Shown: positions 7,553 through 15,566 of the stretch, piece after piece | Numbering within the stretch: position 1 is the first letter of the stretch | Layout: the number at the start of each line of letters is the position of its first letter | Source of the DNA: an uncultured Prevotella sp. | Lineage (GTDB): Bacteria; Bacteroidota; Bacteroidia; Bacteroidales; Bacteroidaceae | Assembly (NCBI GenBank): GCA_900317685.1 | Contig: ONHQ01000011.1 | Coordinates: forward strand, 1 to 64,000 | Direction: 5' to 3' | Length of the DNA stretch: 64,000 bases | Notes under the pieces: model-generated | Databases searched by the model: none | Seen by the model: only the letters and a program-made list of their open reading frames with translations | What the model was told of the DNA's origin: nothing | Position numbers and translations under genes: made by a program

Positions 7553-10468
7553 ATGCGTCGCCTGCTCTTTCTTTTTCTCTTCTCCCTCTCCTTTCTTTCC
7601 GCTGCTGCGCGCCACATCGTCGGCAGAGTGGTGGACGGCAAGACTCATGAAGACTTGGCGGGCGCGGTCGTGGAGTTGCTCAATCCCCGTGACTCCTCTG
7701 TCATCAAGTCCACTACCACGACAGAGCGGCAGATCTTCGGCTGGAAGGTCTTTGTCTACCAGTTTGATGTCGACAACGACTCCACCTATCTGTTGCGCTG
7801 CTCCAGCCTTGGCTACAAGACCGCATGTCGGCCCGTCACCGTGCGCATGGCCAAACGAGTCAATGAGCAACAGATCGACGACATCGCCTTGCAGCCCGAC
7901 GTACACACGCTCAGCGAAGTCGTCGTGAAAGCTACGAAGATCAAGATGGTGATGCGTGGCGACACACTCGTCTACGACGCTTCCGCACTCAACCTCAGCG
8001 AGGGCTCGATGCTCGACGCCCTCATCCGTCAGATGCCCGGCACCACGCTGGACAATGGCGTCATCAAAGTCAACGGACGGGCTGTGAGCTCGCTGCTCAT
8101 CGACGGTCGCGACTTCTTCAAAGGCGACATGAAGAAAGCACTGGAGAACCTGCCCGCCTTCACAGTCGACAAGGTCAAGGCCTACGATAAACAAGGTCAG
8201 GAAAGCCGGCTCATGGGGCGCGACATGGGCGACAAGAGCTATGTCCTCAATGTGACGCTGAAACGAGAATATAGACATGGGCTCTTGGCCAACGCCGATG
8301 TAGCAGGCGGTACGAACAACCGCTATGCTGCTCGGCTGTTCTCGATGTACTACACTCCAAAAGAGCGGCTCACTCTGACGGGATCAGCAAATAATGTCGG
8401 AGATACCTCGGTGCCAGGAGAGAGTGGAAATCTAAGCTCGGCACCGGAAGCAGGAGGCGGACAGACGGCTGTCAGAAACTTAGGCATGGAATATCGGCGC
8501 GACGGAAAGACAGAAGATAACTTCTTCACTACCTCGCTCAACTATGCTTCGGACGACAGCGACACGCGCACGCGCACCACTGCACAGACCTTTCTCGCCG
8601 GCGGTGACACTTATCGCCTCGACCGCAACACCACACATAACGTCAGTCGGCAGTGGTCTGCGGACGCTTCCTTTGGACTGACACCTACGCATCAGATGCT
8701 CGGCGGTTCGCTTTCCGGAGCTTATAGCCGCAATCACGGCAATGGCAACAGACGCTCGGGACTGTTTGGCAGCAGGCCGGGAGGCGATGCAGCCCTCGAC
8801 AGTCTGTTCTTGCCTGACGCCAGTGCAAGGCTCCTGAAGAACGCCATCAACCGGGTGAAAAACGACAATCAGTTCCACGGCGACTCCTACAATACCTCGC
8901 TCAGTCTTTACGACCGCGTGCGTATCGGAAGCAATGGCGCTGACGAACTCTCATTTAATGGTAACTTCGACTATGGCAAGACGACCAACGACCGCTTTGC
9001 CATGAACTGCATCGACTACCTCGGTACGGAGAATAGTCAGGATCACCGATATCAGTATTCTCAAACGCCAGACCGCCATCTCAACATGGAGGCCTCAGCA
9101 CTCTATGCCTGTCTGCTCATCAATGATACCGTGAGGCTGAACAGCCTCTACCTGCGCCCGGCTTACACCATCCGACAGAGCTACGACAACACCCGCTACA
9201 ACCTCTACCGCATCGACCAGGTGGAAGGCTATCGCGAACAGGACTACACACTGGGCATGCTGCCTTCGGAGCGTCAGGCTCTGCTTGCCGCCCTTGACAA
9301 CAGCAACAGCTATCGCAGCACTATGCATACGACACAGCAGACGGCAGAGGCTTCTCTCTACTTCTCCCATGGCGACGGTACGGCAAAGCCACAGCTCTCG
9401 CTCTCGGCACGCCTGCCGCTGGAGTGGAAGCGCGAGCACTTGGGCTACTTCCGTAGCAAGGACTACGAGAAGGAGCGCCACTCCGTGTTCTTTAATCCTA
9501 TGGTTGACTTTAGATACCAGTTCAACGACTCCACGGGTACGCGCTATGTCGAATGTGCGTACTCCACATCGCAGAGTGTGCCTGAGCTCTCCACGCTCCT
9601 CGACATCCGTGACGATGCCAATCCGCTGAACGTGACGTTGGGAAATCCCAATCTGAAAAGGGCGCGAAGCCACAACGTCAACCTTAGCGTGGCTCTCTTC
9701 CGACTGGCAACGCAGCGGATGGCGAACTTCTCGTTGGGATTCCACACTACTCATAACGCCCTCGCCTCTGCTGTCGTCTATGACAAGCAGACCGGTGTGA
9801 CCACTACACAGCAAACCAATGTCAACGGCAACTGGAGCGCCTCGGCAGGTACGAGTTTCTCTACGCCGCTCGACAAGGCTACGCGGTGGAGACTACAGAA
9901 TGACCTCTTCGCCAACTTCAACAATAGCGTTGACCTCACCACGGTGGAAGGCGTGGACAATCAGCGCAGCAAGGTGCGCAGTTGGGAACTCAACGATCAA
10001 CTGCAACTCAACTTTCAACTCGACACCCGGCTGAATGCTTTTGTCGAGTGCCGTGTCGCCTATCACAACGCCAACAGCCGGCGCCGCGACTTCCAGGTGG
10101 TCGATGCGTGGGACTGCAACCTGCGATTGGGTACCAACGTCACGATGCCGTGGGGACTTAAAATGTCGACAGACATCACCGACTACAGACGTATGGGATA
10201 CAATGATGAGCAGATGAACCGTAGTGAACTTGTGTGGAACGCACGCCTCTCGAAGAAGTTGATGCACGACCGTCTCACGTTTATGCTCGATGCCTACGAC
10301 ATCCTTGGCAACCTCAACAGCACTACGCTCGTGCTCAACGAGCAGGGACGCACCGAGACTTGGACCAACTCCATTCCCCGCTACCTCATGCTGCATGTAG
10401 CTTATAAGCTCACGTTGGGCATGGCAGCATCGAAAAAAGAGAATGTGTGGGAGGGTGGAGAATTGTAA
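7553..10468 (+). CDS. Outer-membrane beta-barrel protein with carboxypeptidase-like regulatory domain
   Basis: Predicted outer-membrane protein of 971 residues from the chosen ATG, which starts a clear signal peptide (MRRLLFLFLFSLSFLSAAA); an upstream in-frame ATG at 7505 would put 16 unrelated residues before it. After the signal comes a CarboxypepD_reg-like domain (HIVGRVVDGKTHEDLAGAVVELL), then a plug-like region (SMLDALIRQMPGTTLDNGVIKVNGR), then a long barrel of alternating aromatic and polar residues. This architecture matches the TonB-dependent-like OMP family in which a regulatory domain precedes a large beta-barrel. No SusD partner follows, so it is not a classic SusC. The substrate is unknown. 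It may share the permease transcript, although a hairpin lies between. Confidence 0.8.
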   Translation: MRRLLFLFLFSLSFLSAAARHIVGRVVDGKTHEDLAGAVVELLNPRDSSVIKSTTTTERQIFGWKVFVYQFDVDNDSTYLLRCSSLGYKTACRPVTVRMAKRVNEQQIDDIALQPDVHTLSEVVVKATKIKMVMRGDTLVYDASALNLSEGSMLDALIRQMPGTTLDNGVIKVNGRAVSSLLIDGRDFFKGDMKKALENLPAFTVDKVKAYDKQGQESRLMGRDMGDKSYVLNVTLKREYRHGLLANADVAGGTNNRYAARLFSMYYTPKERLTLTGSANNVGDTSVPGESGNLSSAPEAGGGQTAVRNLGMEYRRDGKTEDNFFTTSLNYASDDSDTRTRTTAQTFLAGGDTYRLDRNTTHNVSRQWSADASFGLTPTHQMLGGSLSGAYSRNHGNGNRRSGLFGSRPGGDAALDSLFLPDASARLLKNAINRVKNDNQFHGDSYNTSLSLYDRVRIGSNGADELSFNGNFDYGKTTNDRFAMNCIDYLGTENSQDHRYQYSQTPDRHLNMEASALYACLLINDTVRLNSLYLRPAYTIRQSYDNTRYNLYRIDQVEGYREQDYTLGMLPSERQALLAALDNSNSYRSTMHTTQQTAEASLYFSHGDGTAKPQLSLSARLPLEWKREHLGYFRSKDYEKERHSVFFNPMVDFRYQFNDSTGTRYVECAYSTSQSVPELSTLLDIRDDANPLNVTLGNPNLKRARSHNVNLSVALFRLATQRMANFSLGFHTTHNALASAVVYDKQTGVTTTQQTNVNGNWSASAGTSFSTPLDKATRWRLQNDLFANFNNSVDLTTVEGVDNQRSKVRSWELNDQLQLNFQLDTRLNAFVECRVAYHNANSRRRDFQVVDAWDCNLRLGTNVTMPWGLKMSTDITDYRRMGYNDEQMNRSELVWNARLSKKLMHDRLTFMLDAYDILGNLNSTTLVLNEQGRTETWTNSIPRYLMLHVAYKLTLGMAASKKENVWEGGEL

Positions 10469-10561
10469 ACTTTGAGTGACAAACAATGTGAATTACGGAA
10501 GGAAGAAGGGTTGAAATAAACTTTTTTAACCTTCTTGTTGTACTTATTACCAAGAGACATT

Positions 10562-10591
10562 TTGTGATAAGAAAATAAATTCTTAAATTTG
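10562..10591 (+). promoter_or_regulatory. Bacteroidota-type promoter of the aldolase gene
   Basis: TTG (10562-10564), a 19-nt spacer, then TAAATTTG (10584-10591). The leader would be about 90 nt. An imperfect stem followed by TTGTTG near 10505-10540 may end the upstream gene. Confidence 0.75.
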
Positions 10592-10690
10592 CATGTGATA
10601 AAAACAGCAGGCCTATGTGGTCACTGCGATATCGCTATATAACATTATAATAAATAGAAGATTTCATTCTAAACATAATTATTAAGTATT

Positions 10691-11704
10691 ATGGCAGTTA
10701 ATTACAAAGATCTTGGTCTCGTCAACACACGCGAGATGTTCAAGAGAGCCGTCAATGGCGGCTATGCTATCCCAGCATTCAACTTCAATAACCTCGAGCA
10801 GCTCCAGGCTATCATCACAGCCTCTTCTGAGCTTCGCTCTCCGGTGATCCTTCAGGTGTCTAAGGGTGCCCGCAACTATGCTAATCCTATCCTTCTCCGC
10901 TACATGGCAGAGGGCGCTGTGGAGTATGCTAAGTCTTTGGGTTGCAACCATCCTGAGATCGTGCTGCACCTCGACCACGGTGACAGCTTCGAGCTGGTGA
11001 AGAGCTGCGTTGATATGGGCTTCTCTTCTGTCATGATCGACGCTTCTTCTAAGCCGTTCGATGAGAACATCGAGCTTACCAAGAAGTGCGTAGACTATGC
11101 TCACCAGTTCGACGTAACTGTTGAGGCAGAGCTGGGTGTCCTCGCTGGTGTTGAGGATGAGGTTTCTGCTGAAGAGTCTCACTATACACGTCCTGAGGAG
11201 GTCATCGAGTTCAGTCAGCGTTCTGGCTGCGACTCTCTGGCTATCTCCATCGGTACTTCCCACGGTGCTTACAAGTTCAAGCCCGAGCAGTGCACACGTG
11301 ACCCGAAGACAGGTCGTCTGATTCCTCCTCCATTGGCATTCGACGTGCTGGCAGAGATCGAGAAGAAGCTCCCTGGCTTCCCAATCGTGCTCCACGGTTC
11401 TTCTTCTGTTCCTCAGAAGTATGTCGACATCATCAACAAGTACGGCGGGAAGCTGCCTGACGCTGTCGGTATTCCAGAGGATCAGCTGCGTAAGGCCGCC
11501 AAGAGCGCTGTATGCAAGATTAACATCGACTCTGACTCTCGTCTGGCTTACACTGCTGGTGTCCGTGAGACCCTCGCTCTGCATCCTGAGTACTTCGATC
11601 CTCGTCAGTATGGCAAGGTCGCTCGTGCTTACATGACAGACATGTACAAGGAGAAGATCACTGACGTGCTCGGCTCTGATCACAAGCTCGCCAACTGCGA
11701 CTAA
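10691..11704 (+). CDS. fba: Class II fructose-1,6-bisphosphate aldolase
   Basis: Zinc-dependent aldolase cleaving fructose 1,6-bisphosphate into dihydroxyacetone phosphate and glyceraldehyde 3-phosphate in glycolysis, and running in reverse for gluconeogenesis. It has 337 residues, typical for this subgroup. Visible family motifs are the HLDHGDSFELVKSCVDMGF segment holding zinc-binding histidines, SVMIDASSKPFDENI, and VLHGSSSVP near residue 235. Codons are strongly biased (TCT, CGT, GCT, CTC) relative to neighbours, as expected of a very highly expressed glycolytic gene. It is monocistronic, with its own promoter and a strong terminator. Confidence 0.97.
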   Translation: MAVNYKDLGLVNTREMFKRAVNGGYAIPAFNFNNLEQLQAIITASSELRSPVILQVSKGARNYANPILLRYMAEGAVEYAKSLGCNHPEIVLHLDHGDSFELVKSCVDMGFSSVMIDASSKPFDENIELTKKCVDYAHQFDVTVEAELGVLAGVEDEVSAEESHYTRPEEVIEFSQRSGCDSLAISIGTSHGAYKFKPEQCTRDPKTGRLIPPPLAFDVLAEIEKKLPGFPIVLHGSSSVPQKYVDIINKYGGKLPDAVGIPEDQLRKAAKSAVCKINIDSDSRLAYTAGVRETLALHPEYFDPRQYGKVARAYMTDMYKEKITDVLGSDHKLANCD

Positions 11705-11761
11705 TCCATTCCGACATTTCTTCCTCCATGCTCCCTCTGTTAGCATGGAAGATTGAAGCAT

Positions 11762-11798
11762 AAAAAAAGGACTGCCATTTTTGGCAGTCCTTTTTTTT
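11762..11798. terminator. Bidirectional terminator between fba and the flavoprotein gene
   Basis: Perfect 16-bp stem with a TTTT loop, flanked by an A-run on one side and a T-run on the other, so it can act in both directions. It sits between the convergent aldolase and flavoprotein genes. Confidence 0.9.
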
Positions 11799-11882
11799 AT
11801 GCTTAAGAGACCAATTGACTATTGCCCGCACAGAGGCACTGGGTCGCGTAGGGGGCTTTTATCTCGTAGAGAGGGTCGTCCT

Positions 11883-12506
11883 TTATCTGATGAAGTTCAT
11901 TGGTGTCCACGCTTCTCGCTCCGGATACTGTGGATCGCCGCTCTGATGGATGCGTTTCAGCATCCACGCCATGTTGTTGGCCATTGTGCGCATAGTTTGC
12001 ATACCCTCTTCGTCAAGTTCTGCCTCGCCAGGCTTCTGTCCGTAGACAATGTTCCAATACTGTGAGGTTACGATGGGCATGTTCATCATCTCAAATGCCA
12101 TGTTCATCGTCTGGTAGACGGCAGAGCCACCGCCGCGGCGGCACACGGCAACGTTGGCGACGGGCTTGTTTTTCATCAGCGCGCCACCGGCATAGAGCAT
12201 ACGCTGTACCACGGCAAGCAACGCGCCATTGGGCTGGCCGTAGTATGTCGGTGAGCCGAAGATAAAGCCATCGGCGCTTTCGGCTTTCTCCAAGAAGCTG
12301 TTGCAGACGTCATCGTTGAACGTACAGCGGTTGTTGCCCTTTTGCTTACAGACACCGCAGGCAATGCAGCCACGCACCGGCTTGTTGCCCAGCTGCATGA
12401 TTTCCGTCTCGATGCCCTGTGCTTCCAACGTCTTTGCTGCCATGCTCAGCGCGTGGAAGGTATTGCCCTCCTTATGAGAGCTGCCATTGATCAGTAATAC
12501 TTTCAT
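11883..12506 (-). CDS. NADPH-dependent FMN reductase / iron-sulfur flavoprotein family
   Basis: Flavodoxin-fold protein of 207 residues, probably cytoplasmic. The N-terminus MKVLLINGSSHKEGNTFHAL is the FMN-binding strand-loop of the NADPH-dependent FMN reductase family. A compact cysteine cluster (Cys47, Cys50, Cys53, Cys61, in GCIACGVCKQ...RC) matches the iron-sulfur flavoprotein (Isf-like) subgroup, which can carry a 4Fe-4S cluster. GSPTYYGQPNGAL near residue 85 is the second flavin-binding loop. The likely role is electron transfer or detoxification in an anaerobe; the physiological partner is unknown. An AT-rich dispersed element lies directly before the start codon. Confidence 0.8.
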   Translation of the reverse strand: MKVLLINGSSHKEGNTFHALSMAAKTLEAQGIETEIMQLGNKPVRGCIACGVCKQKGNNRCTFNDDVCNSFLEKAESADGFIFGSPTYYGQPNGALLAVVQRMLYAGGALMKNKPVANVAVCRRGGGSAVYQTMNMAFEMMNMPIVTSQYWNIVYGQKPGEAELDEEGMQTMRTMANNMAWMLKRIHQSGDPQYPEREAWTPMNFIR

Positions 12507-12511
12507 TTTGT

Positions 12512-12534
12512 GCTATATATATAATAATGTGTAT
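12512..12534 (-). repeat. Dispersed AT-rich element, copy before the flavoprotein start
   Basis: On the minus strand this reads ACACATTATTATATATATAG followed by CACAAAATG, where ATG is the start codon. The core matches the copy in the fucP leader in the same orientation relative to the gene. Confidence 0.55.
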
Positions 12535-12585
12535 GTTTTGAAATCTATTTTGCAAACATCGTGCCATGGCGGTGAGGTCATGCCA

Positions 12586-13734
12586 TTATTGAAACCTCAG
12601 CCGGAATGTCGTCTGTCCATCGTGGCGGTCGGGTAGGAGGGCGATGGAGCCGTTGCTTACTCGCATGATCTGTCTTGAGATGGACAGTCCTATGCCGCTA
12701 CCTTCGTCCTTTGTAGTGAAGAAGGGAATAAAGATATGCGAGGCGATGTCGGGAGGTATTGGCTCGCCGTCGTCGCTGACGTCGATGACGACCGACTCAT
12801 CGGTATCAGAGAAAGCGTGCAGGCTGATGTGCTGTCCTTCTGAGGTGGCCTCGGCCGCATTCTTCAGAAGGTTGCTCACGACGCGGGCGATGAGTCCCTC
12901 ATCGGCGTAGACCATCAGGTCGTCGGGCTCTACGCTGATTGTGATCGTTACATCCTTACGAAGAAGCGGCTTGGCTTGCGAGGCCATGCGTTGCAGGAAG
13001 GGCTTCACGTCGAAGGGCGATGGCTGTGGTGTGGGCACATGAGTGAACTGCCGGTAGTTCTCCACGAAGCGTATCAAGTCTTTGCTGGTCCAGTGGATCA
13101 CCTCCAGTCCCTCGTGCTGTTCTCCTTCGGTCCTTGGCAACAGAGCTTCGCTGAGCGAGATGACTGGAGTGAGCGTATTCATGATCTCATGGGTGAGCAC
13201 ACGGATGAGGCGCACCCACGAGTCGATCTCCTGATTGGCCAGTTCACCGCCGATGTCACTGAAGGCGATGATGCGCACACGACGCTGTTGCAGGATGGTA
13301 TGTGTCTCGCGTACGGAGAACTTCTTTAATGCGTCGCTGACTTGGTTGAAGTGTGTGATGGCTTCACGGTTCAAGAGTTTATGGGCGGCTTGGTTGCATC
13401 TCAGCACCAGTCCCCGTTCCTCGTCGACGACGAGTACACCCGTGTCCACCGAGTCAAGGATGAGCTCAAAATACTTCTCCTTTTCTATCTGTTCATCGCG
13501 TGCGTGTTGCAGGATCTCTTTGATGCGGTTGAGCGATTGGTTGATGATTGCGTCTCCTTTTCTGTCTTCGGAATAGCGGAAAGCATAGTCGCCGTTGTCG
13601 ATGGCGTTGAAGAGGAAGGCCACCTTACTCACTGTGCGGCGGTTGCGTCGCCACAGCACAATGATCATTGCCAACAACACCACGATGATAACGGCGGCAA
13701 TGGCAAGGAGAATGTAGTATTTTGTTAAACTCAT
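12586..13734 (-). CDS. NtrY-like sensor histidine kinase
   Basis: Membrane-bound kinase of 382 residues. One N-terminal transmembrane segment (about residues 7-29) is followed by a HAMP-like or linker region, a PAS-like domain (about 88-150), a dimerisation domain with phospho-acceptor His182 in LTHEIMNTLTP, and a HATPase domain with Asn292 (NLLKNAAEA) and the G-box GSGIGL (345-350). The second transmembrane segment and large periplasmic sensor of many kinases are absent, so the signal is probably membrane-proximal or cytoplasmic. It lies 48 nt downstream of the sigma-54 response regulator, its probable partner. A REP-like element sits in that gap. Confidence 0.9.
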   Translation of the reverse strand: MSLTKYYILLAIAAVIIVVLLAMIIVLWRRNRRTVSKVAFLFNAIDNGDYAFRYSEDRKGDAIINQSLNRIKEILQHARDEQIEKEKYFELILDSVDTGVLVVDEERGLVLRCNQAAHKLLNREAITHFNQVSDALKKFSVRETHTILQQRRVRIIAFSDIGGELANQEIDSWVRLIRVLTHEIMNTLTPVISLSEALLPRTEGEQHEGLEVIHWTSKDLIRFVENYRQFTHVPTPQPSPFDVKPFLQRMASQAKPLLRKDVTITISVEPDDLMVYADEGLIARVVSNLLKNAAEATSEGQHISLHAFSDTDESVVIDVSDDGEPIPPDIASHIFIPFFTTKDEGSGIGLSISRQIMRVSNGSIALLPDRHDGQTTFRLRFQ

Positions 13735-13748
13735 AATTGGTTTCTTGT

Positions 13749-13782
13749 TTCCCTCCCTTTTAGGGAGGGCTAGGGAGAGTCT
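13749..13782 (-). repeat. 34-bp REP-like element, copy 1
   Basis: A 34-bp element with an internal hairpin (CCCTCCC / GGGAGGG around TAAAA). On the minus strand it begins on the base directly after the response-regulator stop. It differs from the copies at 20553 and 26279 by one base each. Confidence 0.85.
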
Positions 13783-15108
13783 TTATATCCCGTATTTCTT
13801 CATTTTGTTGTACAGCGTCTGTCGGGAGATGCCTAATTGTGAAGCAACGTGCGAGAGGTTACCCTCACATTCCGTGATGGCCTTGGTAATCATCTCGCGC
13901 TCCATGTCGTCGAGGCGTTGCACCTCGCCCGTTGCCTTTGGCTGTGTCGAGGCTGAGCCCTCGATGTCATCGGGACCGATGGTTGTGCCGTCGCAGAGGA
14001 TGACGGCCTTCTCCACAGCGTGTTGCAACTCACGGATGTTGCCATACCAAGGCAACCGCTCTATCTTCTCTTTCGCTTCAGGGGCAAACGCCATGCCCAC
14101 CTTATTATATAGGTCAGCATAGCTGCGGAGGAAATGGTCGGCGTAGACCAGCACGTCGCTGGCCCTTTCCCGAAGTGGTGGCAGATGGAGGTGGATGGTG
14201 TTGATGCGGTAGAGCAGGTCCTCGCGGAACTCCCCGTTTCTTACCATCTCGTCCAAATCGCGGTTGGTGGCACAGACGACGCGCACGTCGACGGGTATTG
14301 CCTTGCTGCCGCCCACGCGCACGATGGTGCGCCGTTGCAGAGCAGTGAGCAGTTTGGCTTGAAGTGCATAGCTGAGGTTACCGATCTCGTCGAGAAAGAG
14401 CGTGCCGCCCTCAGCGAGCTCAAACTTACCGGGCTTATCGGTCTTTGCGTCCGTGAAGGCCCCTTTGACGTAGCCGAAGAGCTCACTCTCGAAGAGCGTC
14501 TCAGTGACTGCGCCTAAGTCGATGGGCATCAGTGCTTTGTCGGCGCGTTTTGAGAGTTGGTGAATCTCTTTGGCGAGTACTTCCTTGCCGGTACCGTTCT
14601 CGCCGGTGATGAGGATATTGGCATCGGTAGCCGCCACCTTCTCCACCATGTCACGTAAGCGTCTCATGGCGGGAGAGGTTCCCCATATCATCTCAGACGC
14701 TGTCGTGGTGGTCGCCTTTTTCTTTCGTGTCTTTTGGTAGGCATCGGTGAGCTTCTCTATGAGTTGGTGATTGTCGAAGGGCTTGACGATGAAGTCTGCC
14801 GCCCCATCCTTAAGTCCTGTCACAGCCAGTTCTATGTCGGCATAGGCGGTGAAGAGCACTACTGCGGTCTGTGGTCGCGCTTTCTTAATCTCCCGGAGCC
14901 AGAAGAGGCCTTCGTTACCGTTGTTGATGCCGCTGTGGAAGTTCATATCGAGCAGCACCACATCGGGCTGGTCCTCACGCAGCCGGGTGATGAGGCTTGA
15001 GGGACTGGCCAGACAGATGATGCGCTCAAAGGTCTGCTCGGTCACCATCTTCACCGTGGTGAGGATGTTACGGTTGTCGTCGACGACAAGAAGGGTGCCG
15101 TGTTTCAT
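13783..15108 (-). CDS. Sigma-54-dependent response regulator (NtrC family)
   Basis: Transcription activator of 441 residues that works with RNA polymerase carrying sigma-54. Domains in order: a receiver with phospho-acceptor Asp54 (VVLLDMNF); an AAA+ domain with Walker A GENGTGKE (169-176), a GAFTGA-type loop present as GAFTDA (216-221) and Walker B GGTLFLDEI (234-242); and a Fis-type helix-turn-helix at the C-terminus (LSHVASQLGISRQTLYNKMK). It is flanked by the kinase gene and a truncated HicB gene, and is divergent from an efflux operon whose upstream region holds a -24/-12 element. Control of that operon is inferred. Confidence 0.92.
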   Translation of the reverse strand: MKHGTLLVVDDNRNILTTVKMVTEQTFERIICLASPSSLITRLREDQPDVVLLDMNFHSGINNGNEGLFWLREIKKARPQTAVVLFTAYADIELAVTGLKDGAADFIVKPFDNHQLIEKLTDAYQKTRKKKATTTTASEMIWGTSPAMRRLRDMVEKVAATDANILITGENGTGKEVLAKEIHQLSKRADKALMPIDLGAVTETLFESELFGYVKGAFTDAKTDKPGKFELAEGGTLFLDEIGNLSYALQAKLLTALQRRTIVRVGGSKAIPVDVRVVCATNRDLDEMVRNGEFREDLLYRINTIHLHLPPLRERASDVLVYADHFLRSYADLYNKVGMAFAPEAKEKIERLPWYGNIRELQHAVEKAVILCDGTTIGPDDIEGSASTQPKATGEVQRLDDMEREMITKAITECEGNLSHVASQLGISRQTLYNKMKKYGI

Positions 15109-15112
15109 TGTG

Positions 15113-15340
15113 CTATATTTGTTGTTTTTGAGTTCTTGGTGTCCTTATCTCCTTTTCCATTTTGCAATTTGCGATGTAGTCATTCACTGCTCCCTCGAAG
15201 TCTTTTCGGAGTTCATCCATGGTTTCTCCTTCGTAAGTAATAGCGTCATGTGTCAAGCCAAGTACTTCGCCATAGAAGCAGTTGTCTTCTACACTGTAAT
15301 TAACGTTTCCCGTATAGCCTTTGTATTTCATGGTCTTCAA
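15113..15340 (-). CDS. Truncated HicB-like protein (75 aa)
   Basis: The N-terminal ~55 residues (KYKGYTGNVNYSVEDNCF, then a GLTHDAITYEGETMDELR segment and DFEGAVNDYI) match the partial RNase-H-like fold of HicB-family antitoxins. Family members usually run on to about 110 residues with a ribbon-helix-helix DNA-binding domain. Here the reading frame ends in a short basic tail just 4 nt before the response-regulator gene, so that domain is missing. No HicA toxin gene was found in the 226 bp upstream. It is the first gene of a probable three-gene operon with the regulator and kinase. It may be a remnant, or a small regulator retained for its fold. Confidence 0.7.
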   Translation of the reverse strand: MKTMKYKGYTGNVNYSVEDNCFYGEVLGLTHDAITYEGETMDELRKDFEGAVNDYIANCKMEKEIRTPRTQKQQI

Positions 15341-15353
15341 TCACTTACATTTA

Positions 15354-15384
15354 CAAAAGTAACTAATATTAGTTGCACAAACAA
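15354..15384 (-). promoter_or_regulatory. Promoter of hicB-like / regulator / kinase operon, with palindromic operator
   Basis: On the minus strand TTG (15382-15384), a 20-nt spacer, then TACTTTTG (15354-15361). A perfect 14-bp palindrome, AACTAATATTAGTT (15361-15374), fills most of the spacer, so a dimeric regulator bound there would block polymerase. Which protein binds is unknown. Confidence 0.65.
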
Positions 15385-15404
15385 ATTCTTTTGAGACTTT
15401 TTAT

Positions 15405-15486
15405 CAATTATCGTATGCTTTTCCTTTGTCTTGTTGCGAATCTGTGTCTAATCCTTATACACTCACTGTCCAATTATTGTACACTG
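15405..15486 (+). promoter_or_regulatory. Candidate upstream activator sites for the efflux operon
   Basis: Two similar sites, CAATTATCGTATGCTT (15405-15420) and CAATTATTGTACACTG (15471-15486), lie 66 bp apart and roughly 50-130 bp upstream of the -24/-12 element. That spacing suits enhancer binding by the adjacent NtrC-type regulator. This is an inference from position and similarity only. Confidence 0.4.
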
Positions 15487-15536
15487 GTATTTGTGGTAAT
15501 ATCTCTTAGAAGCTTAATAAACAGCGACTTGCGTTT

Positions 15537-15553
15537 TTGGCACGCCTTTGGCA
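15537..15553 (+). promoter_or_regulatory. Candidate sigma-54 (-24/-12) promoter of the efflux operon
   Basis: TTGGCACGCCTTTGGCA carries GG at 15539-15540 and GC at 15551-15552, separated by exactly 10 nt, and a perfect TTGGCACG block; the -12 part has TGGCA instead of TTGCA. No TAnnTTTG box was seen in the gap. The predicted start (about 15564) leaves only ~3 nt before the ATG, so the mRNA would be nearly leaderless. Confidence 0.55.
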
Positions 15554-15566
15554 ATGTAAATAGTGT

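Noticed and set aside
14098..14112. ACCTTATTATATAGG match to the AT-rich element
   Set aside because: It lies inside the response-regulator coding sequence and encodes conserved residues; probably coincidence.
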